A DNA stretch of 64,000 nucleotides, taken from IMG/VR virus record IMGVR_UViG_3300037278_000142, positions 119,685 to 183,684 of that record, one strand, 5' to 3'. This DNA is from a virus. The notes beneath the pieces are model-generated. The model made no database searches, was not told the DNA's origin, and saw nothing but the letters and a program-made list of their open reading frames with translations. A program made the position numbers and the translations under genes. This document shows, piece after piece, positions 46,601 to 53,731 of this stretch; positions within the stretch are counted from its first letter, which is position 1, and the number at the start of each line of letters is the position of its first letter.

Positions 46601-46834
46601 GGAAGCTACCTCCTTCATCGTGGTGGCTATATCATCAATATAGTTGACCGCTCCTCTGAGGTTACCCTCCATGTCCCCTGTGTTCTTCTCCACATCCCCT
46701 GATGTCTTGACAAGCTCCTGCATTCCTGCTGCAAACCCCTGAATCGCGGCTGATAGGATACTTACATCGCCGCGTAGAGCGTCCACCGAGTCTTGAAAAC
46801 CGGGGGGCACAGCGCCTTGGGGAGGAACCGCCAT
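43628..46834 (-). CDS. Tape measure protein
   Basis: 1068 aa. Long helical N-terminus (DSVDALRGDVSILSAAIQGF, then repeated K/D/N-rich coiled-coil segments). A Gly/Ala-rich hydrophobic stretch around 305-345 (AVEGAIGAAEGGVGGMEAKM; LGGSVGIAAAAAIALKDTF) is typical of tape measures, and more helices follow to about 950. Such proteins set tail length and are threaded through the tube at infection; about 1.5 angstrom per residue would give a tail near 160 nm. Preceded by chaperone-like genes and followed by baseplate genes, the standard order. Confidence 0.85.
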   Translation of the reverse strand: MAVPPQGAVPPGFQDSVDALRGDVSILSAAIQGFAAGMQELVKTSGDVEKNTGDMEGNLRGAVNYIDDIATTMKEVASLAKGLNSSLGSKTYGQAVEHFKKMKTVSEDIVKNGKTNAAQMVFLRRTIHECEQSITKLSDKTGDMNKPLKGNLQLLGEIKKSADAINGSFDQFARSVGNVKLGGIHKAILSLNGALGKSNGRMNKVVATAQAAHDVKRAREEKTQNNKATFAAKVDAVTRKVAKQYPELIGTDGQIDPVKLSAHKAARNMATDEFVGPEGSRIDKFLVNRMLGGTGRLASKGWDMVGAGGGSAVEGAIGAAEGGVGGMEAKMLGGSVGIAAAAAIALKDTFDAVANQNKEYEKNLGKGGIFTGDQTGLEALGNVKNNLRAWGLNRYGISTERQMSVAQTMNESGLSIASLATQTKGNQLPSDVGDIATIAFKQAREIGLTDVEGTKQTIKMMQQYKMTLSGTQQFFQTIGKDIRAAGFSTTKYLELIDDVSSHFDNMGKSIDTVTTVLRLMGSTGTDTAEQMKDNLESLTGKGEKTDEQRSALLMGMSGSSRSGFGDAMDKLAQQSSDNFAKTLDEAITEVMPSKRKEILDGLDLNEPKDMEAAVNRFRGNVTGDMGTQKTEQLGGALKQAQIARMNADALKSSDPIGASFLQGATTSNPIQKIVQNIEALSQGLSKGGTSLGAFLKDPSSLNVDNAAVVSQVSKVYGYDGKPMDTRAGINEITSSYVDEIRKGLSPEATAGMKSEDIDKFYSDFLKQAGYTPIKGFALKQIQGIDPDKLVKGISSSMDSGKLADMLDKNNLVNKSLASRHLETTTAQAEKIAGIAEATRSTEDILKDIRGAITSELGRPIMGILDIINKKWGGGGADEAAAIRAKNDPLTQMDEQLVDKIIEKNKDWKDPQTGLTATQLKTRWDNVNDRILSGTGDKTDDTIRKYLEGALHSMAGGVKSDSKQISLFQSQSGGYKYDSGTGGFLPTTHNPVAEANAKAVSAPSPPAADLKRLINVVNHNTQNVGYVSMSAPNATDSTQTTGGENAFKPSPNLSPTATLTDTGATGRGR

Positions 46835-47517
46835 TAGTTATCTTCCTTTTCAAGATCAAGCATCTGCTGCATAGAATCTACGATGATGTCCTTGTTGGAG
46901 TCCTCAATTTCCTTGAGTACATTTTCCATGAAGCGACGTTCTACATCGGTCATCAAGGTAGAATCAGGAAACTCAGATTGATACCGCTTTTCGATTTTGT
47001 CGGAGTGAACCATGGCAATCTTCCATAGGGTCATAACTAACTCCTGACCCCAACCCATGATAATATTACGAAGCACAATCTGAATGTCACGAAACATCCC
47101 ATCCGCATCCTTGATGGGAGTTCCCTTGCTGCGAAGTGTGCGGATGTCTACTCCATCGATCCACGAAATAGAGTGGGATAAAATTTCAACGCGAATGCGT
47201 TGAACCCATGCGTAACCCTTATACTCTTCCGCCGCGATGAGCGCCCTGATTTCCTCGTCAGTGGGCATGTTAGTAATCCGAAGCCGGATAGTCCTGCCAT
47301 TACTACTTCGGAATGTCAATATCTCCTCGTTCTCCTCAATGCCGAAACCCCGTAGACCTGCAATAATGTCTTCAATGGTTGCTGGAGCGGACGTCGCTTC
47401 AGCCGTGGGTGTAGGTGTTTCAGGTAGATTCAAGGAGCCCCCATCTGAGGGGACATTAGGAGTATCTGGGGTGTCAATACGTTCTGGAGGGAGTTTATAA
47501 ATAGTGGTATCTTGCAT
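46834..47517 (-). CDS. Putative tail assembly chaperone-like protein before the tape measure
   Basis: 227 aa. N-terminal 45 residues are P/T-rich and disordered. Then a beta segment (ILTFRSSNGRTIRLRITNMP) precedes a helical region (RDIQIVLRNIIMGWGQELVM) and a C-terminal acidic coiled coil ending MLDLEKEDN. The position directly upstream of the tape measure, with stop/start overlap, is that of tail assembly chaperones. No obvious -1 slippery heptamer was found at the end of this gene. Shine-Dalgarno AAAGGA before the ATG. Confidence 0.45.
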   Translation of the reverse strand: MQDTTIYKLPPERIDTPDTPNVPSDGGSLNLPETPTPTAEATSAPATIEDIIAGLRGFGIEENEEILTFRSSNGRTIRLRITNMPTDEEIRALIAAEEYKGYAWVQRIRVEILSHSISWIDGVDIRTLRSKGTPIKDADGMFRDIQIVLRNIIMGWGQELVMTLWKIAMVHSDKIEKRYQSEFPDSTLMTDVERRFMENVLKEIEDSNKDIIVDSMQQMLDLEKEDN

Positions 47518-47561
47518 AAGTCCTTTGTTTTCCTAAAGGTAGATTTTTATTTCAAACTGTG

Positions 47562-47590
47562 GTTCAGTTCTATGATGCTATTGGTATACT
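47562..47590 (+). promoter_or_regulatory. Phage promoter, copy 2 of a repeated element
   Basis: TATTGGTATACTGTGC (47579-47594) with -10 TATACT at 47585-47590 and GTTCA 18 nt upstream, identical in layout to 25345-25374. The -10 ends 6 nt before the ATG at 47597, so the transcript is predicted to be leaderless. Confidence 0.65.
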
Positions 47591-47596
47591 GTGCAT

Positions 47597-48196
47597 ATGA
47601 CTATCGAAGAAAAGGCATTAGAAGGCATATCAATCGCGACTGCCCCCCTTCGTTGGGCAATGGATTTGCTGAAACTCATTTTCCTGTTCTGTTTTTTCGC
47701 GGTCATTGTCATCAGCTATCCTCTATACCTCTATTTCAGCGGCGACCCTGTAAGTGCTAATTCCTTGATATATTCAGGGCTAGTAACTCTACTTATTTTC
47801 ACCATGATTTATACCCCCGGATACATGGTTTTCTTGGTGATCCTGTCCTTTGTTTTCTATGGCTGGTGTGGCTCCTATAATGAGGGGAATAATGTTGTCT
47901 GTGACTTCATGGTACGGGGTTGGAACTTCGAGATTGTCACCCTCATAAGCTTATTGATAGGTATTGCACAGAGGTTTATTTTTAAAAGCCCTGCTGAACC
48001 TAGGGATACTCGTCCTCCTGCGGTACGTTTAGCTGAATGCATGAACCGGAGAAGAGAAGGTCTGGTTCTTACCGAAATGCTGAACATGGGACCTGAGCAA
48101 CTCAAAGCGATGAAGACCCTTTACGGAGAAAACCCCCTTATGTGGCCTCTCGACTCGCTAGGACAGGGTGACTGGCGTCCCTACCGGAAGGGTTAG
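47597..48196 (+). CDS. Hypothetical inner-membrane protein
   Basis: 199 aa from the ATG at 47597 (a GTG two codons earlier overlaps the promoter and is unlikely). Three to four membrane helices: LLKLIFLFCFFAVIVISYPL, IYSGLVTLLIFTMIY, YMVFLVILSFVFYGW and IVTLISLLIGIAQRF. The C-terminal 65 residues are a soluble, charged tail (MNRRREGLVLTEMLNMGPEQ). It is a lone plus-strand gene inserted in the leftward tail operon, with its own promoter. This pattern fits an early host-takeover or superinfection-exclusion gene, but no family was recognised. Confidence 0.75.
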   Translation: MTIEEKALEGISIATAPLRWAMDLLKLIFLFCFFAVIVISYPLYLYFSGDPVSANSLIYSGLVTLLIFTMIYTPGYMVFLVILSFVFYGWCGSYNEGNNVVCDFMVRGWNFEIVTLISLLIGIAQRFIFKSPAEPRDTRPPAVRLAECMNRRREGLVLTEMLNMGPEQLKAMKTLYGENPLMWPLDSLGQGDWRPYRKG

Positions 48197-48250
48197 TCTT
48201 GTCTCATAATAGTCCTCCTAACTTGAAGTTCCCAGTTGATAAACGTGAAA

Positions 48251-49330
48251 TCACTTGTAGCGTTTCATCATCTCAACAGGGTCTTTCTCCACTTCCAATT
48301 TGTTACGGTTAATCGGCTTGGGTCGTACTCTACCTTTCTTCAGGTCATATTCCCGCCGACGAATTTCTTCTTCTGATTGAATCCAAACAACCTTCTCTTC
48401 ATTTATACCTAGCTCACGAGCCGGGATGGTTAGAGCGTGCTTTTGTTTCTCCGCTGCATCTATCTGCTGTTTCTCAAATGCTGCCATAACTTGTTCATGT
48501 CGGTCGCCAGCCATCATCCCATGAAGCTCCTTAAGCATACCTTCGCGGGTTTCCATATTTTCAGGGTGAGCCCAACCGTCGTCTAACTCCCTGCTAGGAC
48601 GGAACTTTACAACGTTCTCCCATAAATAAAGGCTGTCAGTTGCCAGTTGCTTACTAAGAACCTTAAGGTCGTTTGCCAGTGGGTCTACACTCTTACCAGC
48701 CATAGGGCGGACTTGCAGCACCGCGTTCCAGTTAGCATCCAAACGCACCTTCGCTTGTTCCCGGTAGACGCAGAGGGTTGCCCACAACCGGGCGTGCTCC
48801 GAGGGGGTGATAATCTTCATCACCGCACCATCAGGCATCTCTATCTCCCTGTTTTCAAATGAGGTTAGTTGGGTTCCGTGCCCATGCCATAGGTTCTCTG
48901 ACGCCATGGTGGTGGTGAAGGCACTGAGATAGGGGAAGAGGGACACATCGTACTCCGTCATTTTCTGAACCAGATGCACCATGTTGTGCATTTCGAGAGC
49001 GGAGAATTCCTCAATCTCCTCTCGTTTCAGGGAGGTAGCCAACGTGAGCGTAGAGATGAGGAAGTCATTCGGGTTATGAACCCATCGAGATAGACGCTTG
49101 CGTTCGGTGTTGTGAAACCCCCTAACCCATCCAATCCTTTGCTCATCCACCATTAGAGGTCGAATGCGTGCCCCAATCTCAATTAGCTCATCACAGTTAT
49201 CCGTGATGATATGCTTGACGGCATCTAGGTGCTCATTTGGAGCTTTCTGGATAGACCCCTCATTAATTTGGCGCAGAAGGTCTACACCAGATGGGACCTC
49301 TCGCTTGGTTGATGCTCTAAGCTTGGTCAT
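48251..49330 (-). CDS. Hypothetical tail-module protein
   Basis: 359 aa, mostly helical, no family recognised. Recognisable stretches: GWVRGFHNTERKRLSRWVHN, TMASENLWHGHGTQLTSFEN and LWATLCVYREQAKVRLDANW. The C-terminus is basic (KGRVRPKPINRNKLEVEKDP). It overlaps the preceding 169-aa gene by 4 nt (ATGA), so the pair is coupled. The place upstream of the tape measure suggests a tail assembly or virion function. Convergent with the plus-strand membrane gene. Confidence 0.55.
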   Translation of the reverse strand: MTKLRASTKREVPSGVDLLRQINEGSIQKAPNEHLDAVKHIITDNCDELIEIGARIRPLMVDEQRIGWVRGFHNTERKRLSRWVHNPNDFLISTLTLATSLKREEIEEFSALEMHNMVHLVQKMTEYDVSLFPYLSAFTTTMASENLWHGHGTQLTSFENREIEMPDGAVMKIITPSEHARLWATLCVYREQAKVRLDANWNAVLQVRPMAGKSVDPLANDLKVLSKQLATDSLYLWENVVKFRPSRELDDGWAHPENMETREGMLKELHGMMAGDRHEQVMAAFEKQQIDAAEKQKHALTIPARELGINEEKVVWIQSEEEIRRREYDLKKGRVRPKPINRNKLEVEKDPVEMMKRYK

Positions 49331-49836
49331 ATCCCATCTTCCCCATCGTTGGTTGCAATGATGGCACCACGGTAACCCCCTTCCTTACGCTGGGCTCCTG
49401 CGAGAATTTTCTGTTCAAGTTCCCGCGTCTCCTTCAATTGCTGAGAGCCAAACTTAGACTCCGCCGACCGGATATTCCGGTCATGATCTGACTCGTCCTT
49501 CTCCATATCGTCACTCAGCTTCTTGATATAACTCAGCGGTTCAGGGGCTACATATAGTTGAGATGAGGTAAAGTACCGGGCCGGGGGAAACGTACCCTTC
49601 CAGATACGGAAGACCCGCTCCACAATTGCCATAGGTACAGCTTCCATCACCTTAATTGCCTCATCTAAGGTCTTCGGTTGGATTCCTGACACCTCTAAAA
49701 GGGCATGAGCCAGTATTATGCGTTGTGGGGTTGACTTGGGTGGAAACTTTATGGCGAACTCCTGCCGCCACCGCAGTCGCTTGAACTGGAAGGTATACTT
49801 CAGAAGCTTGACTTCTACTTGTTCGACCTGTGTCAT
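49327..49836 (-). CDS. Putative tail assembly chaperone
   Basis: 169 aa from the ATG at 49836 (MTQVEQVEVKLLKYTFQFKR); a TTG at 49851 would add five residues. KRLRWRQEFAIKFPPKSTPQ, ALLEVSGI, MAIVERVFRIWKGTFPPARY and LEQKILAGAQRKEGGYRGAI resemble the small chaperone-type proteins coded early in tail operons of large phages. It is the first gene of the proximal tail operon. The family assignment is a guess from size, composition and position. Confidence 0.45.
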   Translation of the reverse strand: MTQVEQVEVKLLKYTFQFKRLRWRQEFAIKFPPKSTPQRIILAHALLEVSGIQPKTLDEAIKVMEAVPMAIVERVFRIWKGTFPPARYFTSSQLYVAPEPLSYIKKLSDDMEKDESDHDRNIRSAESKFGSQQLKETRELEQKILAGAQRKEGGYRGAIIATNDGEDGI

Positions 49837-49971
49837 ACACCCCGTGAGCAAAAGCCCGTTTACTGAGAATCACCGGCAGACAGACCTCCGTACTTATCTA
49901 ATACGCCGGAAATTACGTGCAGGGGGTATTAGTCTGCATCTGGGAAACGTACACCCAGCGAAACAACTAAT

Positions 49972-50000
49972 GGTAGGAGGTTACCCCATCACCTCCTACC
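49972..50000 (+). terminator. Strong hairpin in the divergent intergenic region
   Basis: Perfect 10-bp stem GGTAGGAGGT/ACCTCCTACC with a 9-nt loop, followed by CCTTTTCT. It lies between divergent operons, so it may be a leader attenuator for rightward transcription or may stop upstream readthrough. A second imperfect repeat (CTAATAC...GTATTAG) lies at 49898-49931. Confidence 0.5.
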
Positions 50001-50040
50001 CCTTTTCTAATGGTGGGGAGAAAGAATGGGGATGCACATT

Positions 50041-50069
50041 TTCACCCAAATATCTATTCCATGTATGGT
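50041..50069 (+). promoter_or_regulatory. Candidate promoter of the replication operon
   Basis: TTCACC (50041-50046), 17-nt spacer, TATGGT (50064-50069), then 5 nt to the ATG at 50075. Moderate matches to sigma70, but the same tight -10-to-ATG spacing as at 23948, 47597 and 58279. Confidence 0.4.
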
Positions 50070-50074
50070 GACCA

Positions 50075-51619
50075 ATGGATGACATCGGTCACTTAGTTAA
50101 AGCCCTCATACGTGAAAATCCCTATGACCTGCTCATGGCGAACCGTAAGTATCTAGCGTTCGCCAACGAAGCACTGGTCGATGACCATCTCACCAAGGCG
50201 CTTGAAGCTGTAATCCTCTACTCAACTGAATATGGTCGATGCCCTGAGAATATAACCTCAGTCATTGAGTATCTCGTTCGCAACGCGAAGCAGAACTCCG
50301 CATACGAGAAGACCGATGGGTATAGGCTCCAACTCGAAGAGATTCAGGACGACACCGACGAAAAGGAGCTTGGGGCCTCCGGTCTGATTGAGGATGTGTA
50401 CCAGAAGGCATACACTTCCAAGCTAACAAAAATATACAGTCAGGCATCGAAGATAACTCTTGGTAGTTTCGCGTGTCCCTACACTAAGGAACGTGGACCT
50501 GTGGCCGCGAAGAATTACATTCGTGAGGAAGAGTCTCGGCTCGTGATAAAGAAGCCACCACAAATGGGGGGGGAACTTCGCGAGAACATGTCCCACATGA
50601 AGGAATACGTCAATAGCTTCATGATTGGTGATACCCGACGTGTGCTCACTGGCATCAAGGCTATTGACGAGAAGACCCTCATCGGACGAAGACAGGCCAA
50701 TCGCTGGATTGGCATCCTTGGTTACACTCATCATGGCAAGTCACTCCTGCTGAACACACTGTTGTACAACATGGTTTGCAATGGGGCTAACGTATTGCTG
50801 TGCCCTCGTGAAAGTAGTGTTGAAAATGCGTTCATGCAGTTCATCTGGTTGCACCATAACAAGGTGTGCCCGGATGCTCCTATCGTGAGTCGTGCTGACT
50901 GGATGCGGAATGGTAACTCCAACACGTTCGAATCTTTCAACACAATGCAAATCATCATGAAAGACCTTGCAGAAGGGACTACCCTGCCCGGTAAGCTCGT
51001 GGTTGAGGGTTGCCGGAGTTGGGAAGAACTCAAGGATAAGGCGAAGGAGACTAATAAGAAGTTTGACTACGATGTGCTTGCCATCGACTACTTCGGTCAC
51101 CTTGATACCAGCGGTGGGAATAAAAAGGAAAGCGACATGGAGAAGTACAAGAAAGACCTCCGTGACGCTCAAATGCTGTCTCTCGATGGACTTGAAGGTG
51201 ACAAGAGTGGACTCGTCATCATCACCCCGTTACAAGCGAATAAGAAGGGACACGATGAAGCCGCCAAGCGTGAGGGTGACAACTTTGGCATCTACGAGAG
51301 TCTGGGTGCCGTCGAGTGGTTTACTCAAGCGGCCCAAGACATGGACTGCATTATGTCCGTGTGGATGGAAGGTGACCAATATGAGAATGGTGATAGCAAG
51401 AGGATGTTGGTCAACTGCATGAAGGGTCGCAACGACATGATTTTCAACCGAACGGTACTAACCGTCAACCCGAAGACTGGGCTGCTATATGACGACGTAG
51501 GGGGCGTGGCTGTGAAGTTAGACCGCGACCGCAACATGAATGACAGCCTGTCGCTCGAAGACATTGAGCAGTCGCTCAACACAACGGTGTCAATTGACTC
51601 CGAGAATTGGAGTAGGTAA
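50075..51619 (+). CDS. DnaB-like replicative helicase
   Basis: 514 aa. The N-terminal 180 residues are helical (ANRKYLAFANEALVDDHLTK) and could be a divergent DnaB N-domain. The RecA-like core has Walker A GYTHHGKS (216-223), Walker B FDYDVLAIDYF (330-340), the sensor-like stretch GLVIITPLQANKKG near 375, and a late motif NGDSKRMLVNCMKGRNDM (K/R finger region). It unwinds DNA at the fork as a hexamer. A winged-helix initiator and a DnaC-like loader follow at once, giving a complete helicase-loading cassette. No primase is seen in the window. Confidence 0.8.
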   Translation: MDDIGHLVKALIRENPYDLLMANRKYLAFANEALVDDHLTKALEAVILYSTEYGRCPENITSVIEYLVRNAKQNSAYEKTDGYRLQLEEIQDDTDEKELGASGLIEDVYQKAYTSKLTKIYSQASKITLGSFACPYTKERGPVAAKNYIREEESRLVIKKPPQMGGELRENMSHMKEYVNSFMIGDTRRVLTGIKAIDEKTLIGRRQANRWIGILGYTHHGKSLLLNTLLYNMVCNGANVLLCPRESSVENAFMQFIWLHHNKVCPDAPIVSRADWMRNGNSNTFESFNTMQIIMKDLAEGTTLPGKLVVEGCRSWEELKDKAKETNKKFDYDVLAIDYFGHLDTSGGNKKESDMEKYKKDLRDAQMLSLDGLEGDKSGLVIITPLQANKKGHDEAAKREGDNFGIYESLGAVEWFTQAAQDMDCIMSVWMEGDQYENGDSKRMLVNCMKGRNDMIFNRTVLTVNPKTGLLYDDVGGVAVKLDRDRNMNDSLSLEDIEQSLNTTVSIDSENWSR

Positions 51620-51620
51620 A

Positions 51621-52679
51621 GTGGCAAACGATAAGGGCTTCTACCGTCGTCGGAGAGGCATATATGAACACATGGAAGTAGGAGCACTAGGGTGGCTTGA
51701 CGTTGCCATTCACGACTGGCTGTGTGGTAACGCACGAGCCATTATGAATAGTGGAAAATGCCCTGCGGGTGTGTGGATTGGTTCCGTCACCATGATGTGG
51801 GACAGGGCCGGTCGCGACCCCGATGTACCCCTTCGCAAGCTTCAGAGGCATGTTTTGAAGTTGGAAAAACAGGGCTACTTCAAGCGATTTGCTATCAACA
51901 AAACCACCCATGCATACGTAATTGACAAGCTAATTGTGCAGGACTTGACGCGAACTGACTACGTGGTAAACGCAAAAGAAACAACAGATTGGCGTCACCC
52001 AAAATATGACGTTGACGTTGAAGTGACGTCCAATCGACGTACAGATGACGTTGACGTGACGTTCAAGCGACGTACAGATGACGTACAGCCATGCTCCATT
52101 AATGAGAAGGAAGAGAAGGAAGATACGTTAGAGACGAGCGAAACGGACGAAACGGGGGGTAAGCCTAGCTTACCTGTCGCCGTCCCTAAAGCCCCTGTTC
52201 AGACCAAACTTAAGACCGTTGGAGACATGCCTGATTCATACTTTGAGTCGGAGCCCGATATGTCTGGGTGGTCTTCGACTAAGAAGCAAGCGTGGTACAC
52301 CGAAAAGAACCGTCGTGCGGAGAGAGTTAAGTTCGTATTAGCGAATTCTTCTGTAGATGAGTCCGACGAGGAAAACGAAGGGGGTTATGCCGGTCTGGAT
52401 GACATTCGTGATTGGCATGAGACTAAGTTTGGAGTATCCGGTGAGCGTTTGCGTAACTGCATTATTTATCATTTGGACTACTCCGACCGGGAATATTTCC
52501 GTAAGGAACCTATCACCCCCGCTTCTATGAACCGTATCAAGTTCGTCAACCTGCTCAACGAGAATACGCCTATCGGCTGGACTCCTGAGAAGCACAGGAC
52601 CTACAAGCGTAGACCTAAGGTGGAAGTGCCCTCAGCCCCTGCTGAACCCTCGAAGTACCAGCCTAAGGAAATCATATGA
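51621..52679 (+). CDS. Replication initiator-like protein (winged helix, O/DnaD type)
   Basis: 352 aa from the GTG at 51621 (AGTAGGTAAA before it). Residues 5-105, with YRRRRGIYEHMEVGALGWLD, VWIGSVTMMWDRAG and LQRHVLKLEKQGYFKRFAIN, read as a winged-helix domain with KLEKQGYFKR as recognition helix and wing, as in phage O-like and DnaD-like proteins. Residues 130-155 are encoded by two direct DNA repeats (RRTDDVD). The middle is acidic and disordered. The C-terminal domain (LDDIRDWHETKFGVSGERLR) may contact the helicase or loader. It sits between helicase and loader genes, overlapping the loader by 4 nt. Assignment by position and N-domain; fair. Confidence 0.6.
   Translation: MANDKGFYRRRRGIYEHMEVGALGWLDVAIHDWLCGNARAIMNSGKCPAGVWIGSVTMMWDRAGRDPDVPLRKLQRHVLKLEKQGYFKRFAINKTTHAYVIDKLIVQDLTRTDYVVNAKETTDWRHPKYDVDVEVTSNRRTDDVDVTFKRRTDDVQPCSINEKEEKEDTLETSETDETGGKPSLPVAVPKAPVQTKLKTVGDMPDSYFESEPDMSGWSSTKKQAWYTEKNRRAERVKFVLANSSVDESDEENEGGYAGLDDIRDWHETKFGVSGERLRNCIIYHLDYSDREYFRKEPITPASMNRIKFVNLLNENTPIGWTPEKHRTYKRRPKVEVPSAPAEPSKYQPKEII
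52009..52090 (+). repeat. Iteron-like direct repeats, candidate replication origin
   Basis: Two 29-nt copies, 52023-52051 and 52056-52084, differ at only two positions: GTGACGTYCAAKCGACGTAC followed by AGATGACGT. Period 33 nt. GACGT occurs about ten times between 52009 and 52087. A purine-rich, strand-asymmetric stretch (GAGAAGGAAGAGAAGGAAG) follows. This is the arrangement of the lambda origin inside gene O. Confidence 0.5.
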
Positions 52680-53476
52680 TTGACAAGACCCACTGGAAAG
52701 CTCACGTCCACGACGCTGTTATGTTTGGCGACCATATCTGCCCTCTCTGTGACGGGGTAGGTATGGTCGCAATCGACAAGGATGACTTCCCCTGCGACTG
52801 CATCGAACTGAAGTGGAAGAAGAAGCGGATTGAATCAATTCTCCCCCTCCGCTATCAGCGGTGCAATCTCTACACGATACAACCCTCAACCAACAGCAAG
52901 CTCCCCCTTGAACGTCAGAGGTCTCTTATCGAACATCTCTCCAAAGTGGAGAACAGGAATAAGGGTTACTTCCTGTATGGTGAGCCGGGTACCTCGAAGA
53001 CTACTCTTGCTGCTGCTCTGGTGCGTAATGCTATCGAGCGTGATTGGGATACATGGTTCTACAAGAACGGAGTTTACCAGAAGTGGGACAGGTCTCTCTG
53101 GATTCGCTACGTCAACTGGGATAACCTTATCGGTCAATACCTCGCCTACCAGAACGACCGGGAGGCTCCACCACCTACGGTAACCGCCCAGTTGATTCAG
53201 GACGCGGCAGCAGAAGGTAGGCGTCCTGTGCTCTGTATCGAAGAGTTGGACAAGTCCAAGCTGACTCAGTACAAGGCCAACAAGCTGTTCGACCTTGTAC
53301 AAGCGATGGACGCTGCGATGGGGCAACTCATCATCACGACGAACTACCGCACCATGGAAGAGTTCGAAGCGTTCCTGTACAAGACCGACGACGAGACCAT
53401 TAACCTCACCGGGGAGCCGGTGTGGCGTCGGATTATGGATAACTGTTCCTTTATCCCGTTCGAAATACCTAAGTGA
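52676..53476 (+). CDS. DnaC-like AAA+ helicase loader
   Basis: 266 aa. An N-terminal zinc knuckle, CPLC (22-25) and CDC (40-42), as in DnaC-type phage loaders. AAA+ core: Walker A GEPGTSKTT (102-110; Ser replaces the usual Gly before Lys), Walker B RPVLCIEELDK (183-193), sensor-1 GQLIITTNYRT, and an Arg-finger candidate in PVWRRIMDNC. It loads the DnaB-like helicase on origin DNA. Start overlaps the initiator stop (ATGA). The Walker A Ser is unusual but compatible with ATP binding. Confidence 0.85.
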   Translation: MIDKTHWKAHVHDAVMFGDHICPLCDGVGMVAIDKDDFPCDCIELKWKKKRIESILPLRYQRCNLYTIQPSTNSKLPLERQRSLIEHLSKVENRNKGYFLYGEPGTSKTTLAAALVRNAIERDWDTWFYKNGVYQKWDRSLWIRYVNWDNLIGQYLAYQNDREAPPPTVTAQLIQDAAAEGRRPVLCIEELDKSKLTQYKANKLFDLVQAMDAAMGQLIITTNYRTMEEFEAFLYKTDDETINLTGEPVWRRIMDNCSFIPFEIPK

Positions 53477-53559
53477 AGAAAGGGAATCAATCGCGTATTG
53501 AGAAGTATGGCGTCTCACCAGAACACCTAAGCTATCTAAGTAAATTTAAATCCCAATAA
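53473..53559 (+). CDS. Tiny ORF after the loader
   Basis: 28 aa from a GTG overlapping the loader stop: MKKGNQSRIEKYGVSPEHLS then YLSKFKSQ. Basic and helical, similar in look to the start of some HNH endonucleases. No other support. Bases 53560-53731 hold no gene; only short inverted repeats (CCAG...CTGG) and an AAAGGAAAACG Shine-Dalgarno were seen. Confidence 0.25.
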   Translation: MKKGNQSRIEKYGVSPEHLSYLSKFKSQ

Positions 53560-53731
53560 CAATGGTAAAACTCATTTTTACAACTCACGATTTACCCAGT
53601 CTTACTGTGAGAACTGGAAATTGAGATAAATCACCTGTGAAACCAGTCTGCCAATATCTGGTTCCTAGATACCAGCGAGTCACAGAACTCGCGACAACAC
53701 AAGATACAAATCAAAGGAAAACGCTACGCCG

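Noticed and set aside
46834-47517. -1 frameshift tail chaperone (gpG/gpGT type)
   Set aside because: No X-XXY-YYZ slippery site recognised near the stop and the tape measure begins directly after.
53560-53731. Possible cobalamin riboswitch before the B12-dependent reductase
   Set aside because: No B12 box or conserved cobalamin core; only short CCAG/CTGG repeats are present.
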